This document shows positions 40,526 to 47,788 of a stretch of DNA of 47,788 nucleotides, piece by piece (the first letter of the stretch is position 1; every line of letters begins with the position of its first letter). Source of the DNA: an uncultured Mycoplasmatota bacterium (GTDB lineage: Bacteria > Bacillota_I > Bacilli_A > RF39 > UBA660); contig CANOWY010000009.1 in the NCBI GenBank assembly GCA_947571135.1, positions 1 through 47,788 of the forward strand, read 5' to 3'. The position numbers and the translations under genes are program-made. The notes beneath the pieces were generated by a model. The model was given only the letters and a program-made list of their open reading frames with translations. It was not told where the DNA came from and did not search any database.

Positions 40526-41632
40526 ATGAAAAAGTTTATAGATAAATACAATCTGTTATTTTTTATTCCGCTAGTACTCATTATGGTGGCTAGTTTCTTT
40601 TGTATGTACGAAGTACGGTTTATTAAGAATATTTATGTTGGTCATTTAATGAAACAAATTTTATGGTTTGGTATTGGCTTTCTTCTTATTTTCTTATTGC
40701 AAAAAATCAAAGTAAAGTTTTTATTTCATTATAGTTTTCTTTTTTACTTACTTGGAAATATTTTATTGTTACTTGTTTTATTTATTGGAAAAGAGACAAA
40801 TGGAGCGAGGGCTTGGTTTTCTTTTAAATTTTTTAATTTTCAACCTAGTGAATTTATGAAAGTTGCTCTTCTTCTTTATTTATCAAAAGTAACAAATGAC
40901 TTTAAAATGAAAGAAAAAAGAAGAGAATTTTTCTATATTTTAAAATGTATCTTTATTGTCTTAGTGCCAAGCATTTTAGTATTTTTAGAACCGGATACAG
41001 GGGCTATTATTATGTATTTGTTTCTTTTAGTCTCTGTTCTATTGGTTTCTGATATCAAAAAACGTTGGTTTATTATTGCTTTTATTCTTTTAGTAGGTGG
41101 TGGAATTGGATTTATTTATCTTTATCAATATAGACAAGATGTCCTTATACATTATATAGGCACTAGTCTATTTTATCGAATGGATCGTATCATAAATTTT
41201 GGAGAAGGAAGCGGCATGCAGTTGAATAATGCTTTAGCAACCATTGGAAATGCTGGAATATTAGGACATGGAATTCAAAAAGACTTATTATATGTTCCTG
41301 AATTTCCTACTGATTTCATTTTTACACTTTTTTTGTCTATGAGCGGATTCGTAGGTGGTATTGTTCTTTTATTCGCTTACTTTTTATTAAATATCTTTTT
41401 TATTCAAAAATTTTTCTCTGTGAAACAAAAAGAATATAAATGCTTTATTCATGGATTTTTATTTCTATTTTTATTTCAACAAGTACAAAATATTTTAATG
41501 AATATAGGAATACTTCCAATTATGGGAATTCCTCTTCCGTTTTTATCTTATGGTGGTTCTAATATGATTGTTTACTTTATTTTGATAGGAATTATTTTAA
41601 ATCTTACCAAAAAAAAGTCTCTTTCAATTTAA
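40526..41632 (+). CDS. SEDS-family protein (RodA/FtsW-type)
   Basis: The 368-residue protein has about ten hydrophobic segments and SEDS motifs: FNFQPSEFMKVALLLYLSK, EPDTGAIIMYLFLLV and PIMGIPLPFLSYGGSNM. SEDS proteins are peptidoglycan glycosyltransferases that work with a class B PBP in elongation (RodA), division (FtsW) or cortex synthesis (SpoVE). Motifs do not settle which. I saw no ribosome-binding site before the ATG, so the start is uncertain; a leaderless message is possible. Confidence 0.88.
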   Translation: MKKFIDKYNLLFFIPLVLIMVASFFCMYEVRFIKNIYVGHLMKQILWFGIGFLLIFLLQKIKVKFLFHYSFLFYLLGNILLLLVLFIGKETNGARAWFSFKFFNFQPSEFMKVALLLYLSKVTNDFKMKEKRREFFYILKCIFIVLVPSILVFLEPDTGAIIMYLFLLVSVLLVSDIKKRWFIIAFILLVGGGIGFIYLYQYRQDVLIHYIGTSLFYRMDRIINFGEGSGMQLNNALATIGNAGILGHGIQKDLLYVPEFPTDFIFTLFLSMSGFVGGIVLLFAYFLLNIFFIQKFFSVKQKEYKCFIHGFLFLFLFQQVQNILMNIGILPIMGIPLPFLSYGGSNMIVYFILIGIILNLTKKKSLSI

Positions 41633-41641
41633 AAGACTTTT
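41613..41641 (+). terminator. Terminator of the SEDS gene
   Basis: Two 8-base arms (AAAAGTCT and AGACTTTT) with a loop of about 13 bases begin within the last codons of the gene. Confidence 0.55.
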
Positions 41642-41937
41642 CATTTCCGCTTGGGAAGTTCTATAAATTCCTTTACTTCTGCAATATTTTTTCTTTATTT
41701 AACAATTTGGTATAATTTCCACCTTTTCTTATACTTTCATTTATCAAATTAAAAAGATAAATACCATTACAAATATTCCTATATTTTTCTAAATTATTGT
41801 TCATTTCAAAATCAATATATTGATTTTGAATTTGAAGTAGTATATCAACAACTATTTTGTTAACAAAACAAAATAATTTTAAATACTAAATCGTTCTTTG
41901 CTGTATAAAATTTTTGCATATATTCTCTTTTATTCAT
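41641..41937 (-). pseudogene. Remnant of an Rpn/PD-(D/E)XK nuclease-type gene
   Basis: Several frames of the minus strand carry pieces in the right order of an Rpn-like (PD-(D/E)XK nuclease family transposase) protein. These are an N-terminal KNDLVFKII block, then VDILLQIQNQYIDFEMNN in another frame (a catalytic-type segment), YLFNLINESIRKGGNYTKL and IAEVKEFIELPKRK in yet another. A stop, at least two frameshifts and an internal deletion separate them. The parts are shorter than the family. Confidence 0.55.
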
Positions 41938-42336
41938 GCTTATCTTTTTTCTTTACGTCTATTGAAATTTACATTAAACTTAAGATAGGCACTTTCTAGT
42001 GTTTGCCATCAATTTACAATGCCATTTATTAAGGTGGTGTTTTTCATCTTTCTACCAACAAAAAATTTAATTTCATCTTCTAGTTAAACAAAATTAGAAA
42101 TAAGTCAAAAGGAAAATAAGAAATTCTTTTTTTGGTATCTAGTGTCCCACTTTCTCATTTTCATAATTTAGTGGCAAACACAACCTGTTTTGTGCCTCGT
42201 GAATTACACTATAATACAAGTAAAAAACAAATGCGAATTATGAATTTGCAAAATTTTTCTAGACAAAAAAAGAAAATCTGTCTATAAAAATTTCCTTTTT
42301 TCACTAAGCAGATTTTCTCTATTTTATAAAATTTTT
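41938..42336. other. AT-rich intergenic stretch, probably decayed DNA
   Basis: I find no open gene. There are scattered short frames and a 10-base inverted repeat (42271-42280 with 42309-42318, AGAAAATCTG/CAGATTTTCT) near the small frameshifted gene. The base composition matches the surroundings. It may be the rest of a degraded mobile or toxin-type gene. Confidence 0.4.
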
Positions 42337-42554
42337 TTATCTTCCATAAGGAAAATAATAATTATAAGAATAATTTCCATAAGGCCCTGGACCCATAGGT
42401 GGATAAGGTCTATAAGGGGCAACATTATAAATTGGTCTTGGACGAGTAAGACCTACAGCAGCACCTCCAACCAAAGCACCTGTTAAAAATGGAAAAAAAA
42501 TTGACGATCTCCATTATTATTCATTGGTCTGAAATTATAGGGGTTTTGATTCAT
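42337..42554 (-). pseudogene. Small Gly/Pro/Tyr-rich protein, frameshifted at a T8 run
   Basis: An AGGAGGAC site six bases upstream marks the start. The first frame reads MNQNPYNFRPMNNNGDRQFF and meets a stop just after a run of eight T (A8 on the plus strand, 42493-42500). A ninth T would give one continuous 72-residue protein going on with PFLTGALVGGAAVGLTRPRP and a Pro/Tyr-rich tail. So this is either an assembly or sequencing error, a phase-variable gene or a fresh pseudogene. Confidence 0.65.
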
Positions 42555-42600
42555 AAAAAAGTCCTCCTCTCATTTTAGTTTATGAGAAAGGAAAAATTTG

Positions 42601-43827
42601 TTATTTATAAACGCCTAGATAATATTTCTTCTTTCCTTTTTTGATAATAATTATTTTATTTTCAATGGAATCATTCTTTGTAATTATTTTATCTAAGTCT
42701 GTTTCTTTTCTATTATTAATAGAAATAGCACCGCTACTAATCATTTCACGGGCTTCACGTTTACTTGTACAAATAGAATTTTCTACTAGTAAATCAAGTA
42801 AAGAAGTATCTTGAGGGATTTCAAATTTGGGAATATCTTTTAAGCAAACAATAATATCATCTGTTGGAAGTTTGGTAATATCTTCACTAAATAAAGATTC
42901 ACTCATTTGTTTAGCACGTTCATACTCTTCTTCACCATGTAAGAATACAATAACCTCACGAGCAAGTGCTTTATGTGCTTTTCTAAGTTCAGGATTGGTT
43001 TTATTACTAGCCTCTAAAGCCTCAATTTCTTCACGTGTTAAGAAAGTAAATACTTTTAAGTAATCAATTACTTTTTCATCATCTGCATTAATTAAGTATT
43101 GGTAAATTTCATAACTTGATGTTTTATTTTTATCAAGCCACAAAGCATTTCCTTCACTTTTTCCAAATTTATTGCCATATTTATCAGTAACAAGTGGCAT
43201 AGTAAAGGCATACGCTTCCCCACCAACTTTCTTTTTGATTAAATCGACACCTGCTGTTATATTTCCCCATTGGTCACTGCCCGCTACTTGTAATGTACAG
43301 TTCTTTGCTTCAAAAAGATGTAAGAAATCAAGTGCTTGCATAATCATATACGAGAATTCTGTATAGGTTATTCCTGTTTCTAATCTTCTTCTAATAATAT
43401 CTTTATCAAGCATATAATTGATATTAAAATATTTTCCATAATCTCTTAAGAAATCGATAAAATTAATATCTTTTGACCAATCATAATTATTTACAACTTC
43501 AAATCCAAACAATTCTTTTGCTTGTTTTGTAAGTCCTTTTATATTGTGTTCAATTTCTTCGATGGATTTCATTTCACGTTCACTAGTAGGACGAGGATCT
43601 CCAATTCTACCTGTTGCTCCACCAATTAAAAGGATAGGATTATGCCCTGCTTCTTTTAGACGTTTTGAAATCAAAAAACTAGATAAATGTCCTAAATGCA
43701 TTGAATCTGCTGTAGGATCTGTGCCGATATAGAAAGTCATTCCTCCCTTATTTAGTTTTTCTTCTAAAAGAGGAGACGTAATATCTTTAATTAATCCTCT
43801 CCATTTTAAATCTTCAAAAATTGTCAT
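42601..43827 (-). CDS. tyrS: Tyrosyl-tRNA synthetase
   Basis: The 408-residue class I synthetase charges tRNA-Tyr. It has the signature PTADSMHLGHLSSF (HIGH type), KFGKSEGNA (KMSKS type, about 232-236), and a C-terminal S4-like RNA-binding domain (about 340-408). It shares an ATGA overlap with the upstream CYTH gene and is controlled by the T-box in front of that gene. Confidence 0.97.
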   Translation of the reverse strand: MTIFEDLKWRGLIKDITSPLLEEKLNKGGMTFYIGTDPTADSMHLGHLSSFLISKRLKEAGHNPILLIGGATGRIGDPRPTSEREMKSIEEIEHNIKGLTKQAKELFGFEVVNNYDWSKDINFIDFLRDYGKYFNINYMLDKDIIRRRLETGITYTEFSYMIMQALDFLHLFEAKNCTLQVAGSDQWGNITAGVDLIKKKVGGEAYAFTMPLVTDKYGNKFGKSEGNALWLDKNKTSSYEIYQYLINADDEKVIDYLKVFTFLTREEIEALEASNKTNPELRKAHKALAREVIVFLHGEEEYERAKQMSESLFSEDITKLPTDDIIVCLKDIPKFEIPQDTSLLDLLVENSICTSKREAREMISSGAISINNRKETDLDKIITKNDSIENKIIIIKKGKKKYYLGVYK

Positions 43828-44369
43828 TTTCTCTCACTCTCCAATTCTAAATGTTCTATTTTCGGTAGATCTATCCCATAACTTTTATAAATCGCTTCTA
43901 CATCTTTTGTTACAATCTCTTCTTTAGAAAATCCTAAAAATTCTACCGTTTTTAATACCTCTTCTTCATTGCTTCCTTCTATTTCTATATAATCTGGAAT
44001 TTGTGGCCAAGAATCAATATCGATTTCAACGTTATGTAAGTAATAACAAATCCTTTTATTTTCTTGAAATGCTTTTGGCTCATAACCTAGTTCCTTTAAA
44101 ATAGAGGCTGTTTTTTCAAAATCATCTACTATAATTTCAAGTTCTTTGGTTCCATCTATTTGGTTAGATGTAATATCTTTTATTGTTAAAGTGGTTTCTA
44201 TTCCATTTGTTCTTAAACGTATCCACTTATTAGGTAAAACAGGTTTAAAGTCATAAACATATCGTTTTTGTAATTGTTCCCATTTAAACTCTGCATTTAA
44301 TTCTTCTAATTTTTTTACAATCTCCTGTTTATTTATATTTAATATTCTTCCTTCATATTCAGTATTCAT
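43824..44369 (-). CDS. CYTH-domain protein
   Basis: The 181-residue protein has the CYTH (class IV adenylate cyclase/thiamine triphosphatase) fold: an opening EYEGRIL (family ExExK, here with Arg), RLRTNGIETTLTIKD, the charged strand pattern KELEIIVDDFE and CYYLHNVEIDIDSWPQIPDYIEIEG. It would act on triphosphates with metal ions. It lies between the T-box and tyrS. AAAGGAGGAG precedes the start. Confidence 0.87.
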   Translation of the reverse strand: MNTEYEGRILNINKQEIVKKLEELNAEFKWEQLQKRYVYDFKPVLPNKWIRLRTNGIETTLTIKDITSNQIDGTKELEIIVDDFEKTASILKELGYEPKAFQENKRICYYLHNVEIDIDSWPQIPDYIEIEGSNEEEVLKTVEFLGFSKEEIVTKDVEAIYKSYGIDLPKIEHLELESERK

Positions 44370-44388
44370 AAATTCTCCTCCTTTAAAT

Positions 44389-44632
44389 AAAAAACACGAC
44401 GAAATTCTTCCTAAGGACGAATTTGCCGTGGTACCACCTTAATTCATGAAATATTCATGCACTTTTAACTATAATGCGTCACCATACATTAATTCAAAAT
44501 GGGTAATTCATCTATTTTTACTTGATTCATTTTCACCTAACATGAATTCTCTTTTTTCCATAAAAATAACTACTAAACATTTATCACTATTAATGTTTTT
44601 CTATTTATACTTTATCATAGTTCGTTTTCGAC
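44389..44632 (-). promoter_or_regulatory. T-box riboswitch for the CYTH-tyrS operon
   Basis: The minus strand has the T-box core AAGGTGGTACCACGG (44426-44440), and an overlapping terminator whose stem pairs CACGGCAAATTC with GAATTTCGTCGTG and ends in T6. A few hundred bases of leader contain stem-I-like hairpins. Uncharged tRNA-Tyr should stabilise the antiterminator and switch the operon on. I could not place the specifier codon with certainty. Confidence 0.9.
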
Positions 44633-44643
44633 TGCAATCTTTT

Positions 44644-45123
44644 TTATAAACGAATTCCATCTGTACTTGTTTCGTAAAGCCAATTTTTTAAATTAGTTTC
44701 TTTTCCGATTTCGTAATATTTTATAAGGTTTTCAAGAAAAGTACTTTGATTTTCATTTGCAATTGTAATACTTCCACAACCATTATCAATCATAATTTTA
44801 TTTTCCAATAGCATAGCAACTCTTTTATTTCCATCTAAAAACATTTGTCGTCTCATAATCCATAACATAACTTCAATAGTAATTTCTGTCTTACTTTTTT
44901 CTTTTTGATTCCATAGTTCATCTAATTCTTCTTTAATTTGTGTTTCAATAGGAAAATTAGGTTGTCATTTTGTTCCACCTTTATTTAATAGAGTTGTATG
45001 TAAAAGACCCAGATTTGGAATTAATCGTTCTGATATAAGTCTATGGATTTCACATAATACTTTGTAGTCTGTTTCTCGTTCTTTTAATTCTAATATAAAT
45101 TCCCAAGTTCCTATTTCTTCATT
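44644..45123 (-). pseudogene. Fic-domain protein pseudogene
   Basis: The frame encodes the C-terminal two thirds of a Fic/DOC protein, including the active-site motif region FLDGNKRVAMLLENKIMI (family HxFxxGNGR). A TGA stop at 44965-44967 interrupts it (GGTK-stop-QPNFPIE), where TGG would give Trp. The N-terminal part is missing, since an in-frame stop lies before it. The leading His of the motif is Met here. Fic proteins transfer AMP to targets, often as toxins. Confidence 0.75.
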
Positions 45124-45173
45124 TTACTCTATTTTTAGGCAAATGAAAACTACAAAATGGGGCAATAGTAAAT

Positions 45174-45203
45174 AAAAAAGACTAAGCCGTTTTTTTCTTA
45201 GTC
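45174..45203 (-). terminator. Terminator of the YtxH-type operon
   Basis: A 7-bp perfect stem (GACTAAG / CTTAGTC) with a 10-base loop is followed by six T on the minus strand; it overlaps the stop codon of the YtxH-like gene. Confidence 0.75.
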
Positions 45204-45643
45204 GTTTGTGGTTTCTTTTTTGTAAGTACTTCTTTTGTATCTGTACTTTCTAATTTATCAATGGCATTTTGTAAAATAGTAATTGTTTTTTCTTTGATAT
45301 CACTGGCTGCTTTTTCAATTACTGGGGCACTTTTTTCTTTAGCAGCCTCCATTAACTCATCCGCTTTTTTAAGTAATGCTTGCCCACGTTCTTTAATCAT
45401 TTCTACTGCTGTTTCTTTATTTAGATTTTCTAAATCTTTTTTTAATTCTTTTACTTTTTGGTCGAATTTGTTTTTTAATTCTTCTTTGTCTATATTTTTA
45501 ATATCGTTTGCTACTTTTTTTGTTTTTTCCTTAAGGTCTTTTCTTGTTTCACTCCCCTTTTTAGGGGCAAATAATAATCCTAATCCTGCTCCAATCGCTG
45601 CACCTGCAACAAATTTTCCCATTCCCTTTTTACTCATTTTCAT
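45182..45643 (-). CDS. YtxH-domain protein
   Basis: The 153-residue protein begins with the YtxH motif FVAGAAIGAGLGLLFAPKKGSETRK, a Gly-rich hydrophobic segment followed by a long charged amphipathic helix region and a Lys-rich tail. Family members are stress or envelope-associated proteins of unknown role. The start overlaps the upstream stop in ATGA; a second ATG two codons later is an alternative. Confidence 0.85.
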   Translation of the reverse strand: MKMSKKGMGKFVAGAAIGAGLGLLFAPKKGSETRKDLKEKTKKVANDIKNIDKEELKNKFDQKVKELKKDLENLNKETAVEMIKERGQALLKKADELMEAAKEKSAPVIEKAASDIKEKTITILQNAIDKLESTDTKEVLTKKKPQTTKKKTA

Positions 45644-45933
45644 TCACTCGCTTTCTTCTTTTTTTTATTTTTCTTACTAAACAATAACTTGTTAAATACA
45701 GAAGCAATTGTATCTACTACTTTGTCAGTAGCAAACGCAATTTTATCTGTTGTATAGTCAATGATATGGAAGAAACCATTTAAAGTTTGTACCTTATCAT
45801 TTACATCTTCTACCACTTTTTCTACTTTATCTAATGTTATTATTAACTTTATACCTAATATTATGCCTATAATTAAGAAAATAATTAGTAAAAAATAAAT
45901 TACAATTGGCAAAAAATCTAATAAAAAACTCAT
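45640..45933 (-). CDS. Small membrane protein, DUF948-like
   Basis: The 97-residue protein has one membrane helix (about 5-32), then a helical region (LDKVEKVVEDVNDKVQTLNG) typical of DUF948-type proteins, and a Lys-rich tail. DUF948 and YtxH genes are commonly adjacent. It overlaps the upstream stop by one base and the downstream start by 4 bp, so the whole set is coupled. Confidence 0.8.
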   Translation of the reverse strand: MSFLLDFLPIVIYFLLIIFLIIGIILGIKLIITLDKVEKVVEDVNDKVQTLNGFFHIIDYTTDKIAFATDKVVDTIASVFNKLLFSKKNKKKKKASE

Positions 45934-46934
45934 TATTCTTCATCCTCTCTACTATCATACATAGAATCAATTAAGTCAAATAAATCGTTTTCTAAAGTGT
46001 CTTCTTCAAATCTTTGCTCTTCACTCTTCTTTGATTCCTTATCTAATACTTCTAAATCATTATCTGTATCTATGCCTTGCTCTATTTCGTTATAACGACT
46101 TCTTTCTTTTACTTCTTCCTCTTCCTCGTTAAAACGTCTACTGCGTGATTCATTAGGTGCACTTATTATTTCTTCTGGTTCTTCTGTTCTTACTCTTAGG
46201 TGTTTTTCGTTACGAGTTTCTCGACTAGCACTTCTTCTTTCATAGGGTATATCAATTTTTTCGTCTACCGTTTCGCCAAGTAAATCATCAATACTCCTAT
46301 TATCTCTATTATAAAAATCTTCTCTTGGCGTTTCAAATGATTTTTCTATATCTTCTTCTAAAGTCCCGAAGGCTTTTTTTCTAATTTCATCTACATCAAA
46401 TTTTTTCTTGTTTTTGTCTTCTTTCACCGTAATAATATCTTCTTTTTTATAGTTTTTGTCTAAAACACCATATACAGGTGAAATTACAGGAGATGGATGA
46501 AACGATTTCTTTTCTTTTGTTGTTTCTTCTGTATTTCCTCTTTTTGCTAACTCTTTTCGCGTTTGTTTTGGTTTCTTATCATATTCAAATGTAATAGGCT
46601 TTACACGAGTTTGATTTTCTTTTGGAGTGATTACTGATTCTTTTTTTTCTTCTTTTTCAATCGGAGGTTTATAACTAGTTTTAAATTCTTCTTCATCAAA
46701 ATCAGGAAATTTAAAAGTATTTTCTGCTTTAAATAAATCTCTTTCACTCTCTTCATTTAAAAAAGGATCTATTTCTTTTGGCTCTTCTTTTTTTATTTCA
46801 GACTTTTTTTCCACACTATCTTCTTTAATAATATTGACTGGCTTACTTTCAGGAATCTCTCTAGTTTCACGAACTGGTAGTTCTATTTCTTCTTCTTCAA
46901 ATAAGGCATTTTTTAATTTATTAAATAATCCCAT
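45933..46934 (-). CDS. Acidic disordered cytoplasmic protein
   Basis: The 333-residue protein starts MGLFNKLKNALFEEEEIELP and is mostly charged, with long runs of Glu, Lys and Arg and few hydrophobic residues. A short conserved-looking block (PSPVISPVYGVLDKNYKKED) is embedded. It is probably intrinsically disordered, and the amphipathic start may touch the membrane. I do not recognise a function. The ATG at 46934 has GAGGTGA upstream; an in-frame GTG lies four codons earlier. Confidence 0.75.
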   Translation of the reverse strand: MGLFNKLKNALFEEEEIELPVRETREIPESKPVNIIKEDSVEKKSEIKKEEPKEIDPFLNEESERDLFKAENTFKFPDFDEEEFKTSYKPPIEKEEKKESVITPKENQTRVKPITFEYDKKPKQTRKELAKRGNTEETTKEKKSFHPSPVISPVYGVLDKNYKKEDIITVKEDKNKKKFDVDEIRKKAFGTLEEDIEKSFETPREDFYNRDNRSIDDLLGETVDEKIDIPYERRSASRETRNEKHLRVRTEEPEEIISAPNESRSRRFNEEEEEVKERSRYNEIEQGIDTDNDLEVLDKESKKSEEQRFEEDTLENDLFDLIDSMYDSREDEE

Positions 46935-46949
46935 TTTCTTCTTCACCTC

Positions 46950-47591
46950 TTAATTAATCAAATCTGTATCGGGTATATCATTTATCGAAGCGTCTTCGTC
47001 ATTGTATCTGGTTAAACTATTATTATCATAACTAGCCGTTTCAAAAATGTTGTATTCATTTTCGTTATAATTTAAAATGTCTTCCCCAATCATATTTTCA
47101 ATAATTTTATCATTATAGGAGATAGAACTTAATAAAGAAATCGCGTAACTAAGCATCTCTTTGATGTCCTTATTATTTACTATCACTTCTATTTTAGCAT
47201 AATTATACATAATTTCAATTAAATATTTATCTTTTTCGCGCAAATTTATTTCAAGATATCCAAAATAATCTCCATGGACTATTTTTTCTGAATGGTACGC
47301 TGTTTTACTAACTTGGTAGTTATCTTTTACTTTATTATAATAACTAATTAAATCTATATATAAATACATATTGTATTTTTCACTTTTTAAAGTGACGTTA
47401 CTATTTAAATCTTCTAAAATAATAAGACCTTTGGGTAAGTAGTAACTATACCCTTTAGAAGATTGATTTTTAAATGTGATTTTATTATCACTTAAACCTG
47501 ATGCAATAATTTCTTCATAACTACTATTATTGATATTTACACATCCCGTTAAACAAAAAGCAAATAGCATAAACAGTAATACTTTTTTCAT
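46950..47591 (-). CDS. Lipoprotein of unknown function
   Basis: The 213-residue protein has a lipoprotein signal peptide and lipobox (LTGC, Cys17). The mature part is a mixed beta/alpha domain with many Tyr and Asn and an acidic tail. No family is recognised. It is the first gene of the operon with the disordered, DUF948-like and YtxH-like proteins, the next gene starting 15 bases after its stop. Confidence 0.75.
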   Translation of the reverse strand: MKKVLLFMLFAFCLTGCVNINNSSYEEIIASGLSDNKITFKNQSSKGYSYYLPKGLIILEDLNSNVTLKSEKYNMYLYIDLISYYNKVKDNYQVSKTAYHSEKIVHGDYFGYLEINLREKDKYLIEIMYNYAKIEVIVNNKDIKEMLSYAISLLSSISYNDKIIENMIGEDILNYNENEYNIFETASYDNNSLTRYNDEDASINDIPDTDLIN

Positions 47592-47624
47592 AGGTTTCCT
47601 CCCTATCGTATTTTTTATTATAAC

Positions 47625-47652
47625 AAAAAACTCACTATTTTGAAATAGTAAG
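47625..47652 (-). terminator. Terminator upstream of the lipoprotein gene
   Basis: A 10-base stem (CTTACTATTT / AAATAGTGAG with one G-U) and a 2-base loop are followed by six T on the minus strand, ending a gene that comes from the right edge. Confidence 0.65.
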
Positions 47653-47672
47653 TTTGAAAGTGTTTTACTTTA

Positions 47673-47788
47673 TTAATCAAATGTAGGAAGAACATTGATT
47701 ACTATCTTTGGTACCTTTACTTTTAAAAGAACTCCCCACTTTGACAGTTCATCGTAAAAAAATCAATTTAAGATAGATAAAATCTAGT
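47673..47788 (-). CDS. 3' end of a gene running in from the right edge, possibly frameshifted
   Basis: The minus strand can encode a C-terminus reading YDELSKWGVLLKVKVPKI and ending NVLPTFD before TAA, with a terminator close behind. Upstream of it the frame is closed unless the T7 run near 47756-47762 is changed by one base. So the gene is either truncated, frameshifted or not real. Confidence 0.3.

Noticed and set aside
41938-42336. A further transposase gene in the gap before tyrS
   Set aside because: Short frames with some transposase-like words exist but none is long or ordered enough to name a family.
44965-44967. TGA as a tryptophan codon (Mollicutes code)
   Set aside because: TGG is used for Trp in trpS and tyrS, several gene pairs overlap at ATGA with TGA as the stop, and the Fic frame has other damage.
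1-47788. CRISPR arrays, tRNA and rRNA genes
   Set aside because: No regular repeat-spacer pattern and no cloverleaf or rRNA-like sequence was noticed; a covariance-model search would be decisive.

Overview
This is AT-rich bacterial DNA from the chromosome of a low-GC, Gram-positive-type bacterium (Bacillota, probably an uncultivated member of class Bacilli). The evidence is the trpS, tyrS, uppP, rmuC and rodA/ftsW genes, a Bacillus-like dacB-spmA-spmB operon, a CotY/CotZ-type spore coat protein, a T-box leader and the absence of outer-membrane genes. TGA is a stop codon here (ATGA overlaps, TGG for Trp). Translation signals are often AGGTGAT just before ATG or TTG. No tRNA, rRNA, CRISPR array, integrase, relaxase or intact transposase was seen.

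Left part (1-11.7 kb): a membrane protein with a long low-complexity arm, a secreted glucosaminidase-like protein, the dacB-spmA-spmB sporulation operon, a lipoprotein, trpS, a two-gene unit of unknown function, uppP, a 46-residue small gene, rmuC, a VTT/DedA-type membrane protein, an unknown soluble protein and a single-domain rhodanese.

Centre (11.9-37.0 kb): about 25 kb of genes all on the minus strand that combine two machines. In transcription order there are two large secreted or anchored Cys-rich proteins, then a complete cytoplasmic and membrane Tad/Flp pilus set (TadF-like, CpaB/SAF, CpaF ATPase, TadB, TadC, two Flp-like pilins, two TadE-like pseudopilins, a TadZ-like protein). These are followed without a change of strand by a type IV secretion set (VirB2-like pilin, two accessory membrane proteins, two more VirB2-like proteins, VirB6-like split in two, PrgI, VirB4 split in two, a SpoIID/glucosaminidase/C39 wall hydrolase, an unknown membrane protein, VirD4). 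There is no relaxase, so this does not look like an ordinary conjugative element. It is the most interesting part of the window. Internal promoters and terminators divide it into several units, and the presumed major pilins have their own strong promoters.

Right part (37.1-47.8 kb): divergent from the pilus/secretion locus is a plus-strand unit of a membrane thioredoxin-like protein, a CPBP intramembrane protease and a metallophosphoesterase-like protein whose metal ligands are largely lost. Then come the spore coat gene with a sigma-K-like promoter, a membrane-tethered orphan EIIB domain, a small unknown gene, a SEDS (RodA/FtsW) protein, and a decayed stretch with remnants of an Rpn-type nuclease gene and a frameshifted small gene. 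The last part holds a T-box controlled CYTH-tyrS operon, a Fic pseudogene, and a translationally coupled lipoprotein, disordered-protein, DUF948-like and YtxH operon. Both window edges cut genes.
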